A DNA stretch of 64,000 bases from an uncultured Collinsella sp. (lineage in GTDB: Bacteria; Actinomycetota; Coriobacteriia; Coriobacteriales; Coriobacteriaceae). The notes below the pieces were generated by a model. The model was not told where the DNA came from, searched no databases, and worked only from the letters and a program-made list of their open reading frames with translations. A program made the translations under genes and the position numbers. The stretch spans positions 62,001 to 126,000 of the forward strand of contig CAUFMG010000003.1 of the NCBI GenBank assembly GCA_959026725.1, read 5' to 3'. This document shows, piece by piece, positions 51,177 through 59,082 of this stretch; the first letter of the stretch is position 1, and the number at the start of each line of letters is the position of its first letter.

Positions 51177-51734
51177 TTAGCGTCCCAGCATCCTAAAGAA
51201 ACGCTCTTCGAGCGCGGGGTCGGTCTCAAAGACGCCGCGGCGAGCGAGCGTCACGGTCTTGGTGCCGGGCTTTTGCACGCCGCGCATGGTCATACACATA
51301 TGCTCAGCTTCCATGAGCACAATCGCTCCCTGGGGAGCGAGATACTCCATGAGGGCATCGGCAACCTGCGCACACAGCTGCTCCTGCAGCTGCAGACGGC
51401 GGGCATAAACCTCAACCGTGCGAGCAAGCTTAGAGAGCCCTGCGACACGGCCGTTGGGGATATAGCCAATGGTAGCCTTGCCGTAAAACGGCAGCAGATG
51501 ATGTTCGCACAGCGAGTAGAACGTGATGTCGCGCTCGATAACCAAATCGTTCGAAGCGACGGCAAAGGTTTTGGACAGGTGCTCCTCGGCACTCTGGTCC
51601 ATACCGCCGGCGATTTCACCATACATACGGGCAACGCGCGCCGGGGTCTCCAGCAGGCCCTCACGAGTTGGGTCCTCGCCTATGCCCTCAAGCAACAGCT
51701 TAATGGCGGCCTCGACTTTTTCCTGATCGACCAT
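51177..51734 (-). CDS. folE: GTP cyclohydrolase I
   Basis: 185 residues, the normal length. Zinc ligands in FYSLCEHHLLPFYGKATIGY and MCMTMRGVQKPGTKTVT (Cys/His). The N-terminal ETPARVARMYGEI helix and IPNGRVAGLSKLARTVEVYARRLQLQEQL signature are complete. It opens GTP to dihydroneopterin triphosphate, the first step of folate synthesis. It is the first gene of the folE-HD-folB operon and begins 64 bases after nrdG ends. Confidence 0.96.
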   Translation of the reverse strand: MVDQEKVEAAIKLLLEGIGEDPTREGLLETPARVARMYGEIAGGMDQSAEEHLSKTFAVASNDLVIERDITFYSLCEHHLLPFYGKATIGYIPNGRVAGLSKLARTVEVYARRLQLQEQLCAQVADALMEYLAPQGAIVLMEAEHMCMTMRGVQKPGTKTVTLARRGVFETDPALEERFFRMLGR

Positions 51735-51800
51735 CTGGGCCTCACTTTTCCGATTTCACGTTCGCGCTATGGTACCACGCCCTCCGGCATCGACCACAAG

Positions 51801-52382
51801 CTACATAGTATGGGTCGAATAGACCGGATCATCACGCCAAAGTTCAACCGCATCACAAAGCGCAACGCCCTCGCGCTCGGCACGGGCACGCGTAGCGTTC
51901 ATATCGATCACGCGCTGATTGCTCGAGCCTCTGAAGCGCAACGAGATATCGTACAAATCCTGAACGAACGGACCGTCCACCAACATATCGAGGCAGGTAA
52001 GGATGCGGTCCGTCACCTCGGTATGATGACGACCGCCCGGCATAAGCTCCTCGAGCACATCGCCGGTGAAGCACCAAATAGTCTTCCCCGACCCCGCTGG
52101 ATAGGCCGCGCGAACACGCTCGACAAAATCAACGAGTCCCGCCTGATTCTCAGGTTCCATAGGCTCGCCGCCCAAAATCGTCAGACCATCGATAAAGGGA
52201 TGGTCGAGGCTCTCGATAATCTTGTCCTCGACGGCGCGATCGAACGGCTCGCCCGCAGCAAAGTCCCACGCGACAGAGTTAAAGCAATTCTTGCACCCAC
52301 GACGGCACCCGCTCACAAACAGAGAAGTACGAACGCCTTCTCCATCAGCAATGTCGAAATACTTAATGTTCGCGTAGTTCAT
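51801..52382 (-). CDS. nrdG: Anaerobic ribonucleotide reductase-activating protein
   Basis: 193 residues from the ATG at 52382 (MNYANIKYFDIADGEGVRTS). Radical SAM CxxxCxxC motif in FVSGCRRGCKNCFNS near residue 26; then TILGGEPMEPEN and TIWCFTGDV. It uses reduced flavodoxin and SAM to form the glycyl radical on NrdD. A longer in-frame start exists but runs through an intergenic hairpin, so the short one is preferred. It follows nrdD after a 427-base gap with two long hairpins. Confidence 0.93.
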   Translation of the reverse strand: MNYANIKYFDIADGEGVRTSLFVSGCRRGCKNCFNSVAWDFAAGEPFDRAVEDKIIESLDHPFIDGLTILGGEPMEPENQAGLVDFVERVRAAYPAGSGKTIWCFTGDVLEELMPGGRHHTEVTDRILTCLDMLVDGPFVQDLYDISLRFRGSSNQRVIDMNATRARAEREGVALCDAVELWRDDPVYSTHTM

Positions 52383-52397
52383 AGGTAACTCTCCCGG

Positions 52398-52482
52398 GAG
52401 GCCGGGACACATCATCCCGTCCTCAAACATTCTCGGCCTTCGGCCTGCGAAACTGCGGGCGGGACGATATGTCCCGGCCTCA
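52398..52482. repeat. Long hairpin before nrdG
   Basis: GAGGCCGGGACA (52398-52409) pairs with TGTCCCGGCCTC at 52471-52482; further inward, ATCCCGTCC pairs with GGCGGGACGAT. A central GGCC-TTC-GGCC cap lies at about 52436-52446. The minus-strand copy would form in the leader just upstream of the nrdG start. Confidence 0.75.
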
Positions 52483-52626
52483 TGCAAAGGGTAACTCAAT
52501 GAACGAAGCGAACATCGAGTATAGGGTTCGAGGTCCAATAAAAACTGGGTTGCGGCTCAACCGCCATCGCAAGTAAATCGCAGCTGCAGCTCAACTCATT
52601 TCCGCTAAGAACTTCGAGAAGCGAGC

Positions 52627-52831
52627 AGACCGCATGCTGCATCTCAGCTACGTCAACTTGGCTGAGCCGAGAGGGCCGCTTGGGCTTTTGCCCGATATGA
52701 GTTCCGCACGCAAAGAAGGCCACTTAATGTGGCCTTCGTCTTGCGCAGGACTGTCCGAAATAGCGAGCAAATGCCCAAGCGGCCCTCTCAGCTCAGCCCC
52801 GGAGCGGTATTAGAGATGCAGCACGCGGTCG
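52627..52831. repeat. 205-bp inverted repeat that contains the 3' end of nrdD
   Basis: ACCGCATGCTGCATCTCA (left, from 52629) is the inverted copy of the nrdD tail at 52812-52831. Inward, GGCTGAGCCGAGAGGGCCGC and TTGGGC pair with 52773-52798. GGCCAC-TTAAT-GTGGCC (52718-52734) is the apex. The left copy can be translated to DRMLHL, against DRVLHL in NrdD. The 427-base gap between nrdD and nrdG has no gene. Confidence 0.8.
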
Positions 52832-55032
52832 CGGATCTCCTCGGTTCGACCCTGGTTCCAGAACTGGGTACCGATGTAGCCGCACGTACGACGAGCGACG
52901 TTCATCTTCTCCTGGTCGCGGTTACCGCAGTTGGGGCACTCCCACACCAGCTTACCGTCGTCCTCGACAATCTTGATCTCGCCATCGTAGCCGCACACCT
53001 GGCAGTAGTCGCTCTTGGTGTTGAGCTCGGCGTACATGATGTTGTCGTAGATGTACTGCATCACGCGAATGACAGCCTTGAGGTTGTCCTGCATGTTGGG
53101 AACCTCGACGTAGGAGATGGCACCGCCCGGCGAAAGCTGCTGGAACATACCCTCGAACTTGAGCTTGTCGAATGCGTCGATCTCCTCGGACACGTGGACG
53201 TGGTAGCTGTTGGTGATGTAGCCCTTGTCCGTCACGCCCGGGATGATGCCAAAACGACGCTGCAGGCACTTGGCGAACTTGTAGGTCGTCGACTCAAGCG
53301 GGGTACCGTACAGCGAGAAGTCAATATCGCTTTCGGCCTTCCACTCGGCGCACTTGTCGTTCATGCGCTGCATGACGGCCATGGCAAACGGCGTGCCCTC
53401 CTTCTCGGTGTGGCTGTGGCCCGTCATGTACTTGACGCACTCATACAGGCCGGCATAGCCCAGGCTGATGGTGGAGTATCCGCCCACGAGCAGCTTATCG
53501 ATTGTCTCGCCCTTCTTCAGACGAGCGAGGGCGCCGTACTGCCACAGAATCGGTGCGGCGTCAGAAAGCGTACCCATCAGGCGCTCATGACGGCACAGCA
53601 GGGCACGGTGGCACAGCTCAAGGCGCTCATCGAAGATCTTCCAGAACTTATCCATGTCCTGATGCGAGCTCAGCGCGACATCGGGCAGGTTGATGGTCAC
53701 AACGCCCTGGTTAAAGCGACCGTAGTACTTGGGCTTGTTCGGGTCATAGTTCAGCGCGTTGGCCACGTTGTTAAATCCGTTACCGGAGCGGTCGGGCGTC
53801 AGGAAGCTGCGGCAACCCATGCAGGTATAGCAGTCGCCGTTGCCCGCGGTCTCGCCCTTCGACAGCTTGAGCTCGCGCATCTTCTTCTCGGAGATGTAGT
53901 CGGGCACCATGCGCTTGGCGGTGCACTTAGCAGCCAGCTGGGTCAGGTAGAAGTACGGGGAATTCTCGTGAACGTTATCGTCCTCGAGCACGTAGATGAG
54001 CTTGGGGAACGCCGGGGTGATCCACACGCCGGCTTCGTTCTTAACGCCCTCATAGCGCTGACGAAGCGTCTCCTCCACAATCATGGCAAGGTCGTGCTTC
54101 TCCTGGGGCGTACGGGCCTCATTGAGATACATAAAGACCGTCACGAACGGCGCCTGGCCATTCGTGGTCATAAGGGTCACGACCTGATACTGAATCGTCT
54201 GAACGCCGCGACGGATCTCGTCACGCAGGCGGTCCTCAACAACCTCGCGGACCTTTTCGGGAGATGCGGAAACGCCAAGCTCCTCGAGCTCGCGGGCGAC
54301 CTCGCCGCGAATCTTTTGACGGCTCACCTCGACGAACGGGGCAAGATGGGTCAGCGAAATCGACTGGCCACCGTACTGGGAGGAAGCAACCTGAGCGATG
54401 ATCTGCGTCGCGATGTTGCAGGCAGTCGAGAAGCTGTGCGGCTTCTCGATCAGCGTGCCCGAAATAACAGTACCGTTCTGGAGCATATCCTCCAGGTTCA
54501 CCAGGTCGCAGTTATGCATGTGCTGGGCAAAGTAGTCCGAATCATGGAAGTGAATCAGACCCTCATTGTGAGCATCCACAATCTCCTGGGGCAGCAGCAC
54601 ACGCTGGGTCAGGTCCTTGGAGATCTCGCCGGCCATGTAGTCACGCTGAACGGAATTGACGGTCGGGTTCTTGTTGGAGTTCTCCTGCTTAACCTCTTCG
54701 TTGTTGCACTCGATCAGCGACAGGATCTTGTCATCGGTCGTGTTCTTCTGGCGCTTCAGGCTCTGAACATAGCGATAGATGATGTAGTGGCGGGCAACCT
54801 CGTAGCAGTCGAGACGCATGATCTCGTCCTCGACCAAATCCTGAATCTCCTCGACCGAAACAGTGTGGCCCGCGTTCTCGCATGCCTCGGCGACGTTTTG
54901 TGCCGCGTAAACCACCTGGCGGTCGGTAAGACGAGAGCTCTCCTCGACCTCCAAGTTTGCGGCACGGATGGCATTGACGATCTTATCGATGTCAAAGACA
55001 ACCTCGGTGCCGCTGCGCTTGATGATCTTCAT
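52810..55032 (-). CDS. nrdD: Anaerobic ribonucleoside-triphosphate reductase (class III)
   Basis: 740 residues from the ATG at 55032. N-terminal ATP-cone (MKIIKRSGTEVVFDIDKIV onward). The catalytic barrel contains RSFLTPDRSGNGFNN and the substrate-site Cys in CYTCMGCRSFL. The C-terminal zinc ribbon has CQVCGYDGE and CPNCGNRD, and the glycyl radical loop is RRTCGYIGTQFWNQ. It reduces NTPs to dNTPs without oxygen, with formate as reductant in the classic type. Full length and intact. The stop codon lies inside the base of a long inverted repeat. Confidence 0.97.
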   Translation of the reverse strand: MKIIKRSGTEVVFDIDKIVNAIRAANLEVEESSRLTDRQVVYAAQNVAEACENAGHTVSVEEIQDLVEDEIMRLDCYEVARHYIIYRYVQSLKRQKNTTDDKILSLIECNNEEVKQENSNKNPTVNSVQRDYMAGEISKDLTQRVLLPQEIVDAHNEGLIHFHDSDYFAQHMHNCDLVNLEDMLQNGTVISGTLIEKPHSFSTACNIATQIIAQVASSQYGGQSISLTHLAPFVEVSRQKIRGEVARELEELGVSASPEKVREVVEDRLRDEIRRGVQTIQYQVVTLMTTNGQAPFVTVFMYLNEARTPQEKHDLAMIVEETLRQRYEGVKNEAGVWITPAFPKLIYVLEDDNVHENSPYFYLTQLAAKCTAKRMVPDYISEKKMRELKLSKGETAGNGDCYTCMGCRSFLTPDRSGNGFNNVANALNYDPNKPKYYGRFNQGVVTINLPDVALSSHQDMDKFWKIFDERLELCHRALLCRHERLMGTLSDAAPILWQYGALARLKKGETIDKLLVGGYSTISLGYAGLYECVKYMTGHSHTEKEGTPFAMAVMQRMNDKCAEWKAESDIDFSLYGTPLESTTYKFAKCLQRRFGIIPGVTDKGYITNSYHVHVSEEIDAFDKLKFEGMFQQLSPGGAISYVEVPNMQDNLKAVIRVMQYIYDNIMYAELNTKSDYCQVCGYDGEIKIVEDDGKLVWECPNCGNRDQEKMNVARRTCGYIGTQFWNQGRTEEIRDRVLHL

Positions 55033-55288
55033 CCTCTTGCCTCTTTCGCGTCGTAGTCTCATTGCGCTTCAGAGCCAAACGATGCCCGGCAGGGCGTGCC
55101 CCTGTCTTGCGGCGCCGTCGCGCAATCTGTGTTCTCGATAACCATAGTCCCTCATGCGGACAATCCTCGCAGCCAATCAAGGGGCTCAAAGATCTATCCA
55201 AATGGGGCGAATAAGGTTCTCGTTCTCTGTCCGCCATCTATCATACGACAAAGAGGCATCTATATCCTGTATTCTTTTTTTAGGTCAA

Positions 55289-55304
55289 ACACAACATATA
55301 GTGT
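55289..55304 (-). promoter_or_regulatory. NrdR-box-like palindrome upstream of nrdD
   Basis: ACACAACATATAGTGT resembles the NrdR box ACACWATATATWGTGT, about 255 bases upstream of nrdD. It is flanked by direct repeats AGGTCAAA at 55282 and 55311. Only one clear box is visible; NrdR normally uses two. The rest of 55063-55600 holds no gene I can support. Confidence 0.45.
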
Positions 55305-55599
55305 TTCAGCAGGTCAAAGCAATTAGTCATTTTGCAGACGCATTAAAAATGAGGGGTTCTTGGGAAGTCGGTAAAACGTTACCAACACGGCTACCTGCAT
55401 GGCAGTTATAAAACCCCCTTAGTCAAGCCGCTGACAAATCCTACCAAAACCAAGCCGCTCACGCCAAAAGAATCCAAAAGATTATGCTTGACCAACATGT
55501 TGCGGTCACGGTCGGCCAGGACGTATGCAATCTGCCGGCACCTCTACGGGGACCTTGGATCAATATTTGGTGGCATATTTGACGGCGTGCTTGGTAGCA

Positions 55600-55640
55600 A
55601 AACAAAACAGCCCAGAGGACATAGCCTCTGAGCTGCGAAC
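55600..55640 (-). terminator. Terminator of the Gly-Val tRNA transcript
   Basis: AGCTCAGAGG pairs with CCTCTGGGCT (one wobble) and is followed on the minus strand by GTTTTGTTTT. Confidence 0.8.
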
Positions 55641-55643
55641 ATT

Positions 55644-55718
55644 TGGTGGGCGTTAGAAGATTTGAACTTCTGACCTCTTCCGTGTCAGGGAAGCGCTCTC
55701 CCCCTGAGCTAAACGCCC
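55644..55718 (-). tRNA. tRNA-Val (GAC anticodon), CCA encoded
   Basis: The cloverleaf folds completely: acceptor GGGCGTT/AACGCCC, anticodon arm CTTCC-CTGACAC-GGAAG, T arm with GTTCAAATC. CCA is encoded. It lies three bases after a tRNA-Gly gene on the same transcript. Confidence 0.93.
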
Positions 55719-55721
55719 AAA

Positions 55722-55797
55722 TGGAGCGGACAACGGGGCTCGAACCCGCGACCCCAACCTTGGCAAGGTTGTGCTCTACCAACTGAGCCATGTCCGC
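55722..55797 (-). tRNA. tRNA-Gly (GCC anticodon), copy 1, CCA encoded
   Basis: Acceptor GCGGACA/TGTCCGC, anticodon loop TTGCCAA on an AACC stem, T arm GGTTCGAGCC. The gene is identical to the copies at 57851 and 58077. It is the first gene of a Gly-Val transcript. Confidence 0.95.
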
Positions 55798-55809
55798 TTA
55801 CGAGGATTA

Positions 55810-55856
55810 ATCTTACGTGATGCCCGCATCCTATGCAAGAACTTTTTTAAAAAGTT
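55810..55856 (-). promoter_or_regulatory. tRNA Gly-Val promoter with upstream AT palindrome
   Basis: Minus-strand -35 TTGCAT (55833-55838), 17-bp spacer, -10 TAAGAT (55810-55815). Directly upstream of the -35 lies AACTTTTTTAAAAAGTT (55840-55856), shared in design with the promoters at 58165 and 61635. Confidence 0.7.
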
Positions 55857-55937
55857 TTGCAACGCCCTCGCGAACCTCGCGAAGACATCAGCCACCACGG
55901 AAGGCGCGGGCAAACGCAATCTCGCCGCAAGAGACCC

Positions 55938-57671
55938 CTACATCTCACCGAGCATGATCCAGGCAGAGCTGTCCTGCGCGAGCCTGCCGTCTGCAAGCGG
56001 TGATGAGGTGAGCAGGACCCTGCCCGCCGGCAGCTCCACGGGTGCTGCACCGAAGTTCGTCACACACGCCCAGCCGTTATCGCGGCGATAGGCGATGACG
56101 CCGCCCTCAGCGCCCTCGGCACCATCCGCAAGACCGGTGCGCCCGTCAAGATCGAGCCACGCAAGATCGTTGGCGCACCCGCGCAGCTTGCGCCGCAGCC
56201 AGAGGGCGTCACGATAGAGCGCAAGCATCGATGTCGGGTCCACTTCTTCCCTATCGGCAGCATAATCGGAAAACCATGCAGGCTGCGGCAGATGGGGCGC
56301 CGCATCGGCGTCTGCCGGCGAAAACCCAAACGATCCGCCATGCGCGGGATCGTCCGCCGCCACCCACGGCAGGGGCACACGACAGCCGTCGCGCCCCTTC
56401 TCACGCTTCGGTCCGTGCGTATTGGTCGCAGTAGGGTCTTCGAGTGCAGCCCACGGGATATCAGCCACCTCAAAAAGGCCGAGCTCCTCACCCTGATACA
56501 CGTATGCCGAGCCCGGAAGCGCCAGTTCAAGCAAAAGGGCCGCCCGCGCGCGGCGCTCGCCGAGTTCACGGTCCTCGTCATAAGACGACCCGTCGCGTAA
56601 GAGCCAGTCGAGCGCAATCTGATGGTAGCGCGTCGCCTTGATTTGCGGCAGGGCATAGCGTGTCGCCACGCGCGGCACGTCGTGGTTGGAGAGTACCCAG
56701 GTCGAGGCGGAATCGGATTCGACGGCTGCCTTCAAGCCCTTCTCGATTGCAGTGTGCATGTCATCATAGGTCCAAGTGGCCTTGGCAAACTCAAAGTTGA
56801 ATGTCTGGCCAAGCTCGCTGGGACGCGCGTAGAGATACTGGCGCTCGGGCAGCACCCACGCCTCGGCAACGGCACTGCGCGGCGGATTATAGCGGTCGAA
56901 CACGCGGCGCCACTCGCGATAGATCTCGTGGACCTCATTGCGGTCCCACAGCGGATGGGTGCCGTCGTCAACCATGTCATCGCCCTCGGCGAGATGCCAC
57001 CGGTCGAGGTCATCGCGGTCGAGATCCTTGGCGAGACCCTGCGCCACATCAATGCGAAAGCCGTCGACGCCTCGATCGCTCCAAAACGCCAGGACGTCGC
57101 AAAAGAGCGCGTGAACCTCAGGGCATGACCAGTCAAAGTCCGGCTGCTCGGGCGTAAACATGTGCAGATACCACTGACCGTCCGCAACACGCGTCCATGC
57201 GGGGCCGCCAAAGTTGGCATTCCAATTGGTGGGAGGCAGCTCGCCATGCTCGCCGCGACCATCGCGGAAGATATAACGGGCGCGTTCGGGCGATCCGGGG
57301 CCGGCGGCAAGAGCGGCTTTGAACCAGGGGTGCTGGTTGGATGAATGGTTGGGCACGATGTCGACGATGACCTTGATGCCGCGCGCGTGAGCCGCAGCGA
57401 TCATGTCATCGAAGTCGTCAAGCGAGCCGAGACGTGGGTCGACATCGCAGTAGTCCGCCACATCATAGCCGCCATCGACAAGAGGCGAAGGGTAAAACGG
57501 GCTCAGCCAGATGGCCTCGATACCCAGCCGCTCAAGATAGTCCATCTGCTGGGTAATGCCCGCGATATCGCCCAGACCCGAACCAGTCGAATCCTTAAAC
57601 GAGCGCGGGTAGATCTGATAGATCGCGGCATCGGACATCCATGAGCGCGAAGAAGACTTTTCTGTAGCCAT
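55938..57671 (-). CDS. GH13 alpha-glucosidase (oligo-1,6-glucosidase-like)
   Basis: 577 residues from the ATG at 57671. GH13 barrel: AIYQIYPRSFKDSTGSGLGD, conserved region I VDIVPNHSS, region II GFRIDVAQGL with the catalytic Asp, region III AEAWVLP with the acid Glu, region IV STWVLSNHDVPR. The C-terminal beta domain ends GRLAQDSSAWIMLGEM. It hydrolyses alpha-1,4 or 1,6 glucosidic bonds of short oligosaccharides in the cytosol (no signal peptide). It lies alone between tRNA genes; no sugar transporter is adjacent. Confidence 0.92.
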   Translation of the reverse strand: MATEKSSSRSWMSDAAIYQIYPRSFKDSTGSGLGDIAGITQQMDYLERLGIEAIWLSPFYPSPLVDGGYDVADYCDVDPRLGSLDDFDDMIAAAHARGIKVIVDIVPNHSSNQHPWFKAALAAGPGSPERARYIFRDGRGEHGELPPTNWNANFGGPAWTRVADGQWYLHMFTPEQPDFDWSCPEVHALFCDVLAFWSDRGVDGFRIDVAQGLAKDLDRDDLDRWHLAEGDDMVDDGTHPLWDRNEVHEIYREWRRVFDRYNPPRSAVAEAWVLPERQYLYARPSELGQTFNFEFAKATWTYDDMHTAIEKGLKAAVESDSASTWVLSNHDVPRVATRYALPQIKATRYHQIALDWLLRDGSSYDEDRELGERRARAALLLELALPGSAYVYQGEELGLFEVADIPWAALEDPTATNTHGPKREKGRDGCRVPLPWVAADDPAHGGSFGFSPADADAAPHLPQPAWFSDYAADREEVDPTSMLALYRDALWLRRKLRGCANDLAWLDLDGRTGLADGAEGAEGGVIAYRRDNGWACVTNFGAAPVELPAGRVLLTSSPLADGRLAQDSSAWIMLGEM

Positions 57672-57810
57672 GGGGCGTATCTCCCTTGCAACGAGGTTAT
57701 GCGAGATGCCCACGATGATACGCCCAAAGCGGACATTCGCGGCAAACAACGCCACAGCCACGACCCAAAACGCTCGCCCCCTCTCGGGTTCGAGCCTAGG
57801 AGATAGGTAC

Positions 57811-57845
57811 AAAAAAAGCCCGGCTACCGTAGTAGTCGGGCTGTT
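57811..57845 (-). terminator. Terminator of the Gly-Cys-Gly tRNA transcript
   Basis: AGCCCGACTACT pairs with GTAGCCGGGCT; the minus strand continues TTTTTTT. Confidence 0.88.
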
Positions 57846-57850
57846 GCGTT

Positions 57851-57926
57851 TGGAGCGGACAACGGGGCTCGAACCCGCGACCCCAACCTTGGCAAGGTTG
57901 TGCTCTACCAACTGAGCCATGTCCGC
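57851..57926 (-). tRNA. tRNA-Gly (GCC anticodon), copy 2, CCA encoded
   Basis: Same gene sequence as copies 1 and 3. It is the last gene of the Gly-Cys-Gly transcript, downstream of tRNA-Cys. Confidence 0.95.
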
Positions 57927-57968
57927 ATATGTAAAACAAAACGGGCGCCGGAGCGCCCGGATGTTGCC

Positions 57969-58042
57969 TGGAGGCGAAGCCCGGATTCGAACCGGGGGTA
58001 AAGGCTTTGCAGGCCTCTGCCTTACCACTTGGCCACTTCGCC
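57969..58042 (-). tRNA. tRNA-Cys (GCA anticodon), CCA encoded
   Basis: Acceptor GGCGAAG/CTTCGCC, anticodon arm around CTGCAAA on GGC stems, T arm GGTTCGAATCC. It lies between two tRNA-Gly copies. Confidence 0.95.
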
Positions 58043-58076
58043 GAAAAAGGACCGCCTAAACGGTCCGGAAATGCAA

Positions 58077-58152
58077 TGGAGCGGACAACGGGGCTCGAAC
58101 CCGCGACCCCAACCTTGGCAAGGTTGTGCTCTACCAACTGAGCCATGTCCGC
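58077..58152 (-). tRNA. tRNA-Gly (GCC anticodon), copy 3, CCA encoded
   Basis: Identical to copies 1 and 2. It is the first gene after the promoter at 58165-58193. A small GGACCG/CGGTCC hairpin separates it from tRNA-Cys (about 58048-58067). Confidence 0.95.
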
Positions 58153-58164
58153 TTGCGGGTTATT

Positions 58165-58213
58165 AATTTACGCGAGTTGTCCAAAAGACGCAAGTACTTT
58201 TTTCAAAAAACTT
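58165..58213 (-). promoter_or_regulatory. Promoter of the Gly-Cys-Gly tRNA transcript
   Basis: Minus-strand -35 TTGCGT (58188-58193), 17-bp spacer, -10 TAAATT (58165-58170). The AT-rich palindromic block AAGTACTTTTTTCAAAAAAC (from 58192) lies upstream. Confidence 0.7.
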
Positions 58214-58257
58214 GTCTGCCGCATGTTCTTAGTAGCTAAACGCGCTAAAGCGATTGG

Positions 58258-59004
58258 CTAGGCACACGATTCCAGCGCTCCGCTAAACAGCTTCACCATC
58301 TGCACGCGCGTGCCGGCGCCGTCCGTACGACGAGCAACCTCCACGTTATCGACGAGCATACGCATAAGCTTGATGCCACGGCCGCGTTCCTCGGATGCGA
58401 CCGGTTCGCTCGTTTCATCGATAGAATAGCCGGCACCTCGATCAAGCACCTCAACCACAACGCGATCGCCATAGGCCTGAACCGTCAGGACGCACCCGAT
58501 ACCGCCCGCATGGTCATAGGCATTACCCAGCGCCTCCCCCGACGCCAATGCGACATCGTAGCGCTCGTCACGGCGCAACGGAAGCGATTCAAGGAGTTCG
58601 GCGATGCGATGTCGGTAGTATGGAAGATTCTCGATACCCTGACGGACCTCGACGCTCTTACTCCAGCGAGGCAGCTCCCCCACCGGAATGGCGGGAATAG
58701 ACTCCCGTGCCGGCCCCGCGACATGAAGGATATCGACAAGACGAGCAATCTCCAAAAAGCGAACAACTTCACCTGATGCATTGACGAGCGAAAGCAGGCC
58801 TTCTCGCCTCATGAGCTCACGAGCGCGCGTAAGCAGGAATGCCAAGCCCGTCGAATCGATAAAGCTAACAGCCTGACAGTTGATGACAACACGACGCACG
58901 CCGCGGCCAATCAAAGCATCCAACCGCCGACGCAGCGCAGGCACCGTGGCGATGTCGATATCGCCTGGTGGCGTCAAAACCGCTATGTCATTCCACTCAT
59001 TCAT
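58258..59004 (-). CDS. Fused STAS anti-anti-sigma and HATPase anti-sigma kinase
   Basis: 248 residues from the ATG at 59004 (59022 is an alternative start). The N-terminal STAS domain (about 5-105) has VVINCQAVSFIDSTGLAFLL, where the Ser of DSTG is the usual phosphorylation site. The C-terminal GHKL kinase domain (about 125-248) has the N box ALASGEALGNAYDHAGG, LDRGAGYS, and the G box GRGIKLMRMLVDNVE. Normally these are separate partner proteins (RsbV and RsbW types). The PP2C phosphatase gene lies directly upstream, so the pair forms one switch. No sigma factor is adjacent. Confidence 0.88.
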   Translation of the reverse strand: MNEWNDIAVLTPPGDIDIATVPALRRRLDALIGRGVRRVVINCQAVSFIDSTGLAFLLTRARELMRREGLLSLVNASGEVVRFLEIARLVDILHVAGPARESIPAIPVGELPRWSKSVEVRQGIENLPYYRHRIAELLESLPLRRDERYDVALASGEALGNAYDHAGGIGCVLTVQAYGDRVVVEVLDRGAGYSIDETSEPVASEERGRGIKLMRMLVDNVEVARRTDGAGTRVQMVKLFSGALESCA

Positions 59005-59082
59005 ACGACCATGGTTCCCCAAAAAAGCCCACTCGATGCATTCGTTTCCCCAACCATGCGGATTCAGCCCGCTCAGCGTCGT

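Noticed and set aside
52729..55056. 775-codon open frame opposite nrdD
   Set aside because: Antisense shadow of a highly expressed GC-rich gene; no domain motif is visible and nrdD is complete.
55154..55411. 85-codon plus-strand frame in the gap upstream of nrdD
   Set aside because: No ribosome site, AT-rich atypical codons, and it runs through the NrdR-like site; judged non-coding.
57796..58146. Open frame MAQLVEHNLAKVGVAGSS and its near copies at the other tRNA-Gly genes
   Set aside because: These are translations through tRNA genes; the repeated peptide is only the tRNA-Gly sequence.
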